The notes under the pieces are model-generated. The model was not told the origin of the DNA and did not search any database. It was given only the letters and a program-made list of their open reading frames with translations. This document shows, in pieces, positions 37,319-48,508 of a stretch of DNA of 64,000 nucleotides. Both the position numbers and the translations under genes were made by a program. Numbering within the stretch: position 1 is the first letter of the stretch; each line of letters starts with the position of its first letter. The stretch covers positions 14,017,001 to 14,081,000 of the forward strand of contig OY987272.1 of the NCBI GenBank assembly GCA_963920665.1, read 5' to 3'. The DNA is from Straminergon stramineum. Lineage: Eukaryota; Streptophyta; Bryopsida; Hypnales; Calliergonaceae.

Positions 37319-38737
37319 ATGGATGTGGAAGGAGAAAAAAATCATAGCAGAAAAGAACGATCTCGACAACATTGGAGGTCTATGTCATGGACAGGAGGGC
37401 ATGTTGGTTGTTTTGATCCTTCTAATTTTTCTTTTGACCATGACATAGATGGTGTAGAAAAATTGGCAAAAAAATCAACTTGCATTGAAAAAAATACACA
37501 AGATGATTATATCATTGAAGAACCCGGAGGTGGATCCAATTGCACTTTTGTAACTCCTCAAGTAGCTTTATGTCCTCCTTTGCAATCATTGTCAGTCTCA
37601 CCAAGACAAGCTGAAATATCAAATGTTGAAGATTCAATAGAAATAAAAAATAAAGCACATAAATTAATGCGAAGTGGAACATTAAATATCAAATTGGATT
37701 TAAAATCAATGCTTGAACAATCTTTTGAAGGAGATGATAATGGTGATAATGAAATCATTCAAAAGCGAGATAAACTATTACAATGTGACAAACAATGCTC
37801 TCGTGTTTCTCCCCATGTTTATTTTGGAGGCCAAACAGTAGCACAAAATTATGATATACTTCATGAATGTAAAATAACCCATATTCTAAATTGTGTTGGT
37901 TTTGAATGTCCAGAATACTTTACTAAAGATTTCCATTATAAAACACTATGGCTTCAAGATCATCCAAGTGAAGACATCACTTCTATTTTGTATAATGTTT
38001 TTGATTACTTTGAAGATGTACGTGAGCAAAGTGGTCGCATCTTTGTACATTGTATTCAAGGTGTATCTCGATCAGCGTCATTAGTCATTGCTTATCTTAT
38101 TTGGCGTGAACGTCAATCTTATGAAGATATTCTTGAAAAAGTAAAGGCGATACGATGCATAGTTAGCCCTAACATGGGTTTTGCTTTTCAACTCCTTCAA
38201 TGGCAAATTCGAGTTTTACCTAATATATCAAGTAACTCTAGAAATATGGCTTTTGTTATTAGATTATATCGTATAGCACCTCATTCCCCTTTTGATCCTC
38301 TTCATCTTGTTCCCAAATTTATTTTGAATCATAGTGTGTCCTCTCTTGATAGTCGTGGTGCTTTTGTTTTACTACTTCAACAAGGTATTTTTGTTTGGCG
38401 TGGAAAATCATGTGCTAACATTTTAGTAGTTGCTGCTAATAGAGCAGCATTTCAATTCATTCATTATGAACATGCATCAGGACCTATTGTATCTATTTGT
38501 GAGGGCAATGAACCTCGAGAAGTTTGCAATGTGCTACATATAAATGATTCGCTAGACCGCACAAAGATCAATTGTGAAAATTATAATAGTGAATATACAC
38601 ATGATTTTGACCTCATCCATCATGTACAAATAGGAGTGTGGATGGCTCCTGTCTTAAAAATTGGTCAACTACCAAGTAGGGATGGAAATTGGCATATCCA
38701 AAACAATAATAATAGTAAACACAAATTAGAAAGTTGA
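37319..38737 (+). CDS. MKP1: MAP kinase phosphatase 1-like dual-specificity phosphatase
   Basis: This enzyme dephosphorylates both Thr and Tyr in the activation loop of MAP kinases; Arabidopsis MKP1 acts mainly on MPK6 and MPK3 in stress, defence and UV responses. The single 472-codon frame starts at ATG 37319 (in-frame stop just upstream at 37310-37312). An N-terminal RQHWRSMSWTGG resembles the Ser/Trp patch near the start of plant MKP1. The family-typical lead-in RSGTLNIKLDL precedes a DSP domain (about residues 155-300) with general acid D214 (WLQDHPSED) and the P-loop VHCIQGVSRSAS (nucleophile C245, R251). Then APHSPFDPLHLVPK and a gelsolin-like segment (DSRGAF, IFVWRGK). All catalytic residues are intact. 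It ends soon after the gelsolin region, whereas Arabidopsis MKP1 is near 780 residues, so the long Ser-rich C-terminal part is absent or in unseen exons. Confidence 0.92.
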   Translation: MDVEGEKNHSRKERSRQHWRSMSWTGGHVGCFDPSNFSFDHDIDGVEKLAKKSTCIEKNTQDDYIIEEPGGGSNCTFVTPQVALCPPLQSLSVSPRQAEISNVEDSIEIKNKAHKLMRSGTLNIKLDLKSMLEQSFEGDDNGDNEIIQKRDKLLQCDKQCSRVSPHVYFGGQTVAQNYDILHECKITHILNCVGFECPEYFTKDFHYKTLWLQDHPSEDITSILYNVFDYFEDVREQSGRIFVHCIQGVSRSASLVIAYLIWRERQSYEDILEKVKAIRCIVSPNMGFAFQLLQWQIRVLPNISSNSRNMAFVIRLYRIAPHSPFDPLHLVPKFILNHSVSSLDSRGAFVLLLQQGIFVWRGKSCANILVVAANRAAFQFIHYEHASGPIVSICEGNEPREVCNVLHINDSLDRTKINCENYNSEYTHDFDLIHHVQIGVWMAPVLKIGQLPSRDGNWHIQNNNNSKHKLES

Positions 38738-41579
38738 ATTGAATTTAGATATTTAAAATTTAAGTTGAGAATTTGAAATTGGATGTGATAATCGAGGATG
38801 TTTGCATTTTTTATGAATGAAAAAGTCACTTTTTATTTTTGAAACATCCATTTAAGTATTTGATCTCAAAATATATAAGATATTGTAGGATTATAAATTG
38901 TATTATAATCATTCTACTAATTTATTTTAGAAAATGATATACACATATATATTGTATCCTACAAAAAAAAATTCAAATATGATATGTTATATATGAAAAA
39001 AAAATTCATGATTTAATAATAGTAAAATTTTAATATCAAAATCATATCATCAAATTGTATAAAACTATTTTGATTCAATTTCATCATTTTTTACACTAAA
39101 AAAATTTCTATTTTAAAAATGATTCCATAAAACAAAAAAAAATTACAAATACTTTGTAATTAAAATAATGAATGTCAAAAACAATTAAGAAGAAGAAACG
39201 ATTAAAAGTAATTTATATTTATTATATTGGGATATTTAATAAAAATCCCTTGAAATTTTAAATTCAAGAGATTCTTTTTTCTTTTGAATAATTCTTTTAA
39301 AATATTTTGAAAACATATGCATGATTTAATTTTGGTGTATGGAGAAAATCTAGCATGTGGTGTTCCTTGCTTACCTAATGGCCTATTCACTATGCAACTT
39401 CTATTCAAATATTTTTTCTAAATATTTTTTTCAATTTCACAAAATTCGAGATGATTTTCATATTTTCAAATTTCATATATCTCTTTCAAAAGGGTGAAAC
39501 AAAGTAAAATCATTCATATGCACTATTCCTTTGTGAAAGCATTTTAATATAAAAATAATTCTTTATAGACTAATTTTATATTTTATTCAATCTTCGATTA
39601 TTTAATATTATTTTTTTGAATGTCAACATTCAATGCATATATTTCAAGTCTTTCAAAACCACCATTATCTTTTTTTTTCTATAGTACTAAGTGTAATACA
39701 TTGTAAGGCCTCTTTCTAAAGGCCTCACAAGTTGCGACAGCCTTGAATGAGGAGGGTTGTTACTCCTTTAAACACGCGGGAGCCAAAAATTATTGTGCTA
39801 GGTACTAGGATTCTTGGATGCTAAGTCTTATTATCAAGAGATTGTACTCAAAAATCATATTCAATTTATTTAAAGCAATCATGTATTCTAGTGCTTAAAG
39901 AAGAGTTTTTCTTAAAATTTAGGAGATTCAGTGTGTTATCAAAATCTCGAAAATAGATCTAAAGTAATGAATCTAAAGCTACAAATTAAATAGATCAATT
40001 AATCCAAGTTCAAATTAATAAAATGTATAGGAGTTTCTAAACTAAACAATGGTTTCAATATATGCCTTTGGGTTGTGCTAGTCCAAAATTATTGACTGAA
40101 TAAGTAAAATGAAAAATGACATGTGTTGTATTGAGAAACTAAATGGTAATATTTGTAAATAGTTAAAATTAATCAAAGTTGAAAATCCTTCATTTTTATC
40201 TTGTCTTATTGGAGAACAAAATCAAACCTCGCTACTATCAAAATTAAGTTTAATATTCTCATAGTTTAGAACATTTATCCTTCTAAAATGACATTCATGT
40301 TTATGTTTGTCAAGTAAATTCTAAATATCTTTCACTAGTATTATCATTTTCAAAGGACATGTGTATGTCAAGATTAGAGTTGACATACATCATTGTTGTT
40401 ACATTGTTGCATCTAATAAATCACATATGCTTGGATTCATCTATGAAAATTTTCTTATTCAAGTAATTATGATCTACTAGCCATACAACATTATGTAAAA
40501 ATTTCTAGATTATTTTGATAAATTAACATTGGATGAGACATTTATGCTCTAGTAAGTCTAGTCTAGGTAGAAAAACTTTACATTGTTTTTTGCCAAATAA
40601 TAAGATTGTTATATTAAATTTTTTTAAATGATGAAGTCTACCTTTGGCCTCATGTTTTTTTTAACAATTTTGAAGAGTTAATACAAAAAATTTCCATTGT
40701 TAAAACATTTTATTTTGAAACAATATATACAAAGTTTTTCACTTAATTTGATAATAAAAGAATATTTTTCCAATGAAATTAAATTGTTCACAATATGATA
40801 AATCAAAATGGTAATTTTAGATTCATAAATTCTGCATTCTTAAAAGGTTACATGAGAGATATCAAAATTGTATCTAATGTTAAGATTTCTAAATGGTAGA
40901 CCTTTTATAATTTTAAAATAGAAAAAATCCACAAGTTGAACAAAATATCTTATAATAGAATGATGTTTAAACTTGAACCTGAGACCATTAAAAACGACTA
41001 ACAACAAACACCTATCCCTATATACATTGACTATGTGAGATGTGCTCATGGCTATGGTGGTATTTTTTGGAAGGCTACAAAATAATCGTGTTAGATATTA
41101 TGTATAAAAAAGGCATATGTACATCATTGTATAATGAAAATTATGCAACAAACATTGAATATAAGGTTTCTTCAAAAAGTTTCAAAATTCTTTGGAATTG
41201 TTCAATCTTGATAAACTATTGAGGTGAAACTATATAATATTAAGAGGTTAGTAGGAAACTTCTTATATTCATACTACACAATTAAAAGATTCATCATATA
41301 ATACCACCCTATTCCATCCAATATTATGTCAATATCTATTAAAGATATCCATAATTTTAAAAAACGTCTAATTAGTCTTGCAATGATTCTCAAAATCTCA
41401 TAGGGCACAACTAAAAAAGGAAAATAGTTTAAAGTTTAGGTTTCAAAGGTCAATTGAATAAAATTAAAAACCAATGAAGGAATCATACACATACTCAATA
41501 GTCTACAACAAATGTAAAATTCAATAACAAGGATAGAGATATGTCTCACTCTATACTCATTATAAGTTTAAGATAGAAT
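38738..41579. other. AT-rich intergenic DNA
   Basis: The start should be the 3' UTR of the phosphatase gene. Near 39711-39790 a slightly GC-richer patch (aggcctctttctaaaggcct and acacgcgggagcc) stands out and may be a transposon remnant. I see no supportable gene. Confidence 0.4.
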
Positions 41580-41990
41580 TCAAGTATATGTCCAATCTCT
41601 ATAATAAGTCTCATATTTAATCCCCGATTTAATCAAGAAGTTTGGCATGTGCCTAATCCCTTACAAATAAATATCAAATGGAGTGAAGGGTCAAAACATA
41701 CACCTAATTCAGTACAATAATCTTGAGAGAGAAGGAGAATGTTAAATATATGCCTAACTCCTTACAATAAATATAAAATGGAGTCAAACTATCAAATGGG
41801 GAGCCATGGGGTTAGATATGTATACAACGCTTTACAATAATTGAAATATATATAAGATGGAATGAAGAGATCAAACATATGCCTAAAGTTCTACAATAAA
41901 TATGAGATGGAGTGAAGGAGTTTGGCATATGCATAACTTCCTACCCTAAATAAGTGATGGAGTGAGGTCATGGACATAAGTTTCACTTCT
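41580..41990. repeat. Degenerate minisatellite, unit about 50-65 bp
   Basis: A phrase of the form catatgcctaa-ct-cttacaataaatat-agatggagtgaagg recurs about six times (starts near 41643, 41695, 41745, 41812, 41876 and 41931), with many substitutions and length changes. It is non-coding. The divergence among units indicates an old tandem array. Confidence 0.75.
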
Positions 41991-44561
41991 TTGCTACTAT
42001 TGTCACAAGGATTTGTACTTCGGTCTAGAATACTAGGGAGATTTTGTTGTGGTCATGACTTATATATAGCTTTGTTTAACCCTTAAACCCAATTTGATCT
42101 CAAAGCTATCCCTCAACGTTCCTTTGTATCCAAAATTTTGTCCTTCATAACCCTAATGAAATTCAAAACTATAATAGTGAATTGTGTATTTGCACATCTC
42201 AATACATGTTGTCCAAACCACTTGAAACTTGTACAATATGTCATTTAGCTTGTCAAATCTTCAAATCTTAAATTCCATTCCCATATAAGTTTCCAAATGT
42301 AGTGAATGCTTTAATTTCCACTATTAACTTTCTATTTTAGTTACAACCTCAAAATCCATTTTCATTTTTGACCATAAGTTATGGATCCAAAGTTTATAGT
42401 AGACAATAATTGATTACAATATAGTAGATAAGTTCAAAAAGATGCTCTCAAAATTTCATAACCAAATCATTAATATTCAATAAGCTTAAAGCCCACAATT
42501 CCTTCTTGGGTGCCTTTAATTCTTGATTTCTTTGCTTTGACATCTTATATCTTTAATTCTTTATGTCCATAAGGGTGATTGCAAGAAACACTTGTACTAT
42601 TTGTTGCATTTTTTATTTTTGCCTTTTAGTACTTTTTGTACTACAAGTCACCTTTAGTACTAATAGAGGCATAGAACATGAAATCTGGATGGTTTGATTA
42701 GATTCCAAATTTGCGATTCTAACAACACATAATGCTCATCATTGGATAGCAAGGATGGATGGCAATGCTTAATTTGCCATAAAAAATAGATTACACTGGT
42801 AGATTAGAAGCACTATAGGCCCCTACCGGTACTATTGAGTCTTATGTAACAAGAAATACTATTTTGAGCCAAAAGCTACAATTTGTGCTAGAAAATCCGA
42901 CTTCCTTATTTCTATTTTTAAAAATTTTAAAATGCACTTGAAAAATATATTAAAAAAGTGTCCATTGTTGCCAACTAAGAGAAAATAAGCAAGATCAAAG
43001 CTAGAACTAAAAAAATATTTTTCTTTCAACATAAATTCAACTTGAATATATCACACATTAGGCCAATGCAAAACACAATTGGAACATTTTTTTGGAAATC
43101 CCTCTCTTGCAAAAGTATAATTCTATTAGAAGAACCAACCTACCAAATTTGACAATGTAACTCTTCAAAAAAGGTACTCGATAGTACTAAAAAACACCAA
43201 AATCTTATATGTGATATATATTTGAAATTCAATCTCACCAATGGAATTAATTTAGGAAAAATTGAAATAATTCAAGTAAATTTTCTATAGCCATAGGAAG
43301 CTTATTTCTGAATTTCATGTTCATTCAATCATTTTTGCAATACTTATCGTGCAAAACAACTTCAACATTGAATGTGTGATGGAAAATAGGACATGTGTTT
43401 TTTGCAATCACCCATAAACAATCTAGATCTAAAGATTGGTGTGATAATTGACCCTTTTGCCAAAAACTTAGATCCAAAATCTTGCTTTGAAACAAGACTT
43501 GAGACATTCACAATCATGAATCTTTTTTATTTCAAAACCTGTCCATCTTCATTCTTAGAGCAACAAGCTTCAATCTTGCACCAAAATGCATCTAATAAAC
43601 CTTCAATTTGTATAGGCACCTTCCCAACCAAGAGATAGACAAAGGACCATACTACACCTTTAAGTGCCCAACTTACAACCCTAAACTTTCGTGACTAGTT
43701 GTCAACGTAATAAACCCTAATACCTCCATGATTCTAACCTAAACTACTAACCATCTTGATTAACAACCAACAAATTAACACAAACTCAAGTGCTAATGCA
43801 TCAAACACAAGTAGATGCCTACTTTCAACTAGTAAACAACCCACATAAGATACCATTGAAAAATATTAAGCCCATAGACAACACCTTGTTCAAAATGTGA
43901 TTGGCATTCAAATTCAGGTTAGTGAAATTGAACGTTTTTTAATACAATTTTATTGAATTTAGGGAATTATTAGACTATGTATATTTTACATAATTTTACA
44001 AGCTACAAAATTCTTATAACAGAAGAGATAGAGGTAAAGTCATCATTCATGTGGAGCAATAGGTAGATCAACAATCTTTGCTAGATGTGTAGGATCTTCA
44101 CCCCCCCGCAAAAAAAATAAACAAGTTGAATAAGATCAATGTATTGTAAAAATAATTTCATACTTTATTTATTCGTGGCAAATCAATTTTTTTCAAAATA
44201 TGTGTGTCTAAAAAATTGTGGATAATTTAGTTAACTTTCAATTATACAAATTTTTTGTGATTCAAAATCTCCAATCAAAAGTTATGATTCAAAATCAAAT
44301 TCAACAAAGGGTGTGAAATATAAGATTTATAACTTTTCAACACATTGTACTTGGTTTATGAGTGATTCTTCTACCAATTGTTAGTGTTATATTCCAAGGA
44401 ACTTTGGAAGTGACTATCTCTCTATTTTTAAGTCAAAGTGCTCTAGCTTAACTTCAATAGACATTTTTTTTCCACTTGCAAAGAAATATTGATCTTTCTT
44501 GTACCCAAATTCCATCTGTTTTGAGAAATTGCAATGTGTGGCAATAATAAGTGTTAATTCC
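41991..44561. other. AT-rich intergenic DNA
   Basis: No exon, RNA gene or clear terminal repeat was identified. A TTAACCCTTAAA string at about 42077 resembles family B termini without a partner. Short open stretches have no family resemblance. Confidence 0.4.
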
Positions 44562-45645
44562 TTAACCCCTCAAGGACCAAGTGTTCAAATTTTGTACAAG
44601 TCAATAGTTGAATGCAAACACATCCTAAGCACACAAAAGTGCAATCAAAATTTTATGTGTAATCCTAGGTTATCTTCTCGAGGGTGTAATTGGCTTCATT
44701 CATCTAGTAACCATTGCAAGTTGCAAATGTTGAGAAAACAAGTAGCTATACTATAAATAAAAGGCTCTATTCATGTAGCATTGGGCTAAAGACATTCAAG
44801 AAAGGTAACTAACCTAGCCTAAATCCATTTGCCATCGAACATTGCCACTTATAAAGGGTGCTCATTTCTATTAGATGGCATACTAAATACCAACAAAGGT
44901 GTGGAGTTTTCAACGGATAGAAACTTGGTGTTTTGTAGATTGGGTGACTACAAAATCCAACTCTTGATGAAGGATGATAGGGATGACAAAAGTGGTTTAT
45001 TGCAAATAGCTTGCTAACAAGGACAGTACCTATAAATTTTGTGAATTCAATGAGAAATCTATTCTTAATTGTGGCAAGCACGTTTGGATAGATTTGAGTG
45101 TGGTTTTAGGGAATTTCATAAATAGACACAAGTGGAAGGGATAGTGACTTTGACATTCAGTTTTTGCAAATTTGGACCCAACTACTAATGCCCTTATACT
45201 TCAAATGGAAGAATTTTGAAAAATCATATTTAAAGCAAAGATTGTAAAAAAAATGCCTGGTTCCGCTTGTTTTGGGGATTGCGTTTAACTTTATGACGTA
45301 AGAAAAATATTTTTAGCCCCCTTTGAACACCACATTCATGTATCAAGAAAGGTGGTAAGGTAGACAAGCTTATTACCTTGAAAGCTAGCAATCTAAATAT
45401 CTTGGGGCCAACTTCAAGAGGGGCACATATTCTTCAAAGTTGAGTATGGGTTTCACAAATCAAACCCAAGTAGAATTATATTTTTTCAATTAAAATTGTA
45501 ATTTTCATGAATTTTTCAAGTGGTATGTCCTGAAATTACAAAACCATTCATAGAGTGGTCATGATCATCCTATAAACAACCCATAACCGCTCTCCCATAA
45601 GTTATATCCAATGGTATTAAAAATGTTCACCATTAGGGGTTTAAA
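44562..45645. mobile_element. Possible large family B TTAA element
   Basis: The left side TTAACCCCTCAAGGACCAAG (44562-44581) matches the termini of the 56942-57528 element. A candidate right end, ccattaggggtttaaacc near 45631-45648, is the reverse complement with one extra T. The interior is slightly less AT-rich and has short open stretches (such as 44829-45017 on plus) that I cannot assign. The right border is tentative. Confidence 0.33.
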
Positions 45646-45858
45646 CCTTGTCCCTTGTTGGCATTATTGCAATGATTTTGTAAGAAAATGAATGGATTTG
45701 GATGATTTTTTGAATGGAATTAAATATGAAGTACAATTCTTTCTCTATTTTCTATTCCAAATAGAAATTTTTATAGATTTTTTCACCCTTTTTTCTTGAT
45801 ATTTTCCAATTACAAATGATTCTTTTCCTAATTCCACTCGCTAACAATAAACTAATAC

Positions 45859-46144
45859 AAGGTAACTACACCCAAAAGCGTCCAAATAAGCAATCCATCA
45901 TAGTGCCCATTATTACATTAGAAAACTTATTGTGGGGTCTTGTTGGTAGTTGAAAGGGGATTCTAAATTCTCTTAGAATGCATTTTTGGGACACTGTATG
46001 AATTAAACTATGAATGTTCAAAGTGCTGAAAGTAAGTGTTTTTAAAACCTACCCTAGACTCTCATGAATAGAGGGAATACATTTTAGGCAAGAATATGTA
46101 GGGATGATGTTTAGAAAGAGGTCGCTTTTGGGTGTAGTTACCTT
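45859..46144. mobile_element. MITE family A, copy 2 (22-bp terminal inverted repeats)
   Basis: The left end ggtaactacacccaaaagcg (45861-45880) is the exact reverse complement of cgcttttgggtgtagttacc at the right end; including two more bases on each side, the repeat is 22 bp. The body aligns with 7712-8000. The perfect ends suggest a younger copy than copy 1. It sits precisely where base composition switches from AT-rich to balanced, about 2.4 kb upstream of the ADIP-family start codon. No clear target-site duplication is visible. Confidence 0.88.
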
Positions 46145-48508
46145 AACCGGTGTTAACCGGTTTCTGTTGATGCCAAGCCTCCTCACGTTCGGTCCAGAGC
46201 CAATAAATCACTGTCCCGGTGAATTCATTCCTGGGCACTTGGGCAGTTATTTCTCAACGCCGCGAGTCCAGATGTCGGAAGTCACATGGAGTTACAAACC
46301 CGGTTACTAGGGCGTGTCAGCCCGGGCTCCCGTTCTGTCCCCGCAGCTGGCGCTGGCTCTCGGAGACGAAACCACCACGGGCACCCGGTGTAAGTTAGCC
46401 CGGGCGCCCGCGCTGTGTGCTCCACTCAGCCCGCTGTTTCTGGCAGATGCTGTGGTTTCGGGCTCGTTGTTGTTGAGGATACTCAATCCGTCTGCACTTC
46501 ACACCGAAGCCTGATTGTGCTTGCCAACAGATCGGAGGTCTACCCGCTCGCTCATAACGTCCCCGTCCTGTCATTTCGAGCGCACAGCGATGCAACAGGA
46601 CATAACTTAATGTGGCACTGTTTTTCGATAGCTCAGCAACCGCTTGCATTGTCGGCGGCACGTCGTTGCCAGTAGTTGGCAAGTCACATTGCCATTGCGC
46701 CACCATTTGATGTCGGAATGTTTGGTTATTATTTAGGATCCGAGATGTGTGAGGAGTCGTACTATGTTTTAGAAGGATTGGACGTGGATCGGAGCCAGAG
46801 TTAGTTGAGTTGCCATGGCGAGCTCAGGAAACCTGGCGGAGATAGAGTTTTCCCTGTTTTATCCCTGCTTTCCTTAAAGGGTGAGAGTGTGTTTGAAGTT
46901 GTACAGGTGGTTATTCTGTGCTTGTGGCATTGCACATCGTCACGAGCTGGCGGGCCTCTGAGGCTTTGAGATCCGAAAACGCATTGTGAGGCCATTATTG
47001 AACAGGCATGGTTGAGGTGCTGCACAAAGTCTTGAAAGGTATTGGGCGGTTGAAGAATAGCACTGGATTTTTTAATCTTTGTAATGTGGTTGTTTAAGAC
47101 AGGCTTCAGTGTTTGTCACTTTCTGTGAAGTTATGGAGAATTTATAGAGAATTTTAGACAGCGCTTGTCGATGAAGTTCGCGCTTACATTCGGACTTGCG
47201 TCGTGCGTTGTAGTTTGATATTGGAAGCGAGGGAGCGCGAGGCAGTAAGTGGAGCTGGTGATGCGATCACGTCATCGCGTCTCCATATTTTGTGTCTGCT
47301 GGAGAATGTGAGTTTCGCTGGAAATTTTCACTAGCTGCCACCTGTACTGAAGACGGATTGAGCCTCAATCGTTTGAAGGAGCGAGGGCCGATGTCATTTG
47401 GAAAGAGCATGGAATTATTCGCTGTTGGATCCTGTAGGTCCTTGCAGCAGCGAGCTTACTCTCAGTCAAAAAGTATTGATTGCAGCGGTTGAGCAGCGTA
47501 AACCTTGTCCAGTTCCACTTTATTAAAAAGATCTCTTACAATAGCTCCGTCCTCTTCTCCTCTGCGAACAGTTCCTACCTCTTTAGGACTCGTCACGTTG
47601 TCCTTCAAAATTTGGACGTTCTTGAGCACAATGATTATCTGTATAGGAGAGCATCCTAGAAGTTTCAAACTGATAATTCTTCCATTTCTAATTCCTTTTA
47701 AGTCTGTGCGGTCTTGGAACTTGCTTCTACCATCGAATGCGTAGTTGAAAGGCATCGGAAGCTCGGTTTGCGGACCTTTTGTGTCGTAATTGTTGAAATT
47801 ATTCGACTGTATTCGCTCCACCTGACGGAGTTACTCCAGGGGATCCTATTCTGTGACACAATCACCAATTCTCTCTCAGCAAAAAAGTGGCGATGAAGAT
47901 AAGTGACAGCGAAGGAAGTTACATGGTAAGATGCTGTCTGACACTCCCTTTATTTCAGCTATGGAACTTTCAATATTCTTCCCTGAAGTCGAATGTATTA
48001 ATATTTTTCATAGCACTCAGGCTCCCATCCTATCCTTGAAGCGTAATCGGTGTGGCTTGTAATATGTCCGTATCCGAATCGGTGTGACGAGCTTTACTGT
48101 CAACTGCGATTATCTCGCTTGGTAATGACAACCTCGAATTTTTAAATCAACATATTTGCTGTGAGTTAGGATGCTTGCTGGCCTCATGACTTTTCTGTCA
48201 GTCGTCTAAGTTTCTGCACGTTCGTGATCTTTGCAGGACTCTTATGAGGCTGACTACACCAACGCCGGGTAAGGTTTTTACGTGTGACGACTTCGATGTG
48301 TTCACCTGGTTTGAGCACTTTGGTCTGGAAAGAAATCTTCACATTTGAAGTCAGGATATAACTGGAGGAATTGAACTCCTTGTTGTCATTCTTGGAGAAT
48401 CTTCTGTGTTTCCTCTGAGATAGGGCCATCAGTTGAGAGCAATTATCCGTTTAAAGTATTTACTGTGAAGGTGGAGATGCTTAGCGTTTTGAGTCTCGTC
48501 CAGAAGAC
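46145..48508. other. GC-balanced upstream region of the ADIP-family gene
   Basis: This region is markedly richer in G and C, with CpGs, compared with everything to its left. It probably holds the promoter and a long 5' leader, perhaps with leader introns. No exon could be joined to the first coding exon at 48509 with confidence. Minus-strand open stretches at 47462-47821 and 48184-48429 have ordinary amino-acid composition but no recognised family. Confidence 0.45.

Noticed and set aside
46395..46706. Minus-strand open stretch of about 100 codons in the GC-balanced region
   Set aside because: Overlapping open stretches exist on both strands there, as expected for stop-poor GC-rich DNA; Arg/Gln-rich composition and no recognisable motif.
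47462..48429. Two minus-strand open stretches upstream of the ADIP-family gene that might form an antisense gene
   Set aside because: They have plausible composition, but no family match and no clear splice pairing joins them, so they are only mentioned in the region note.
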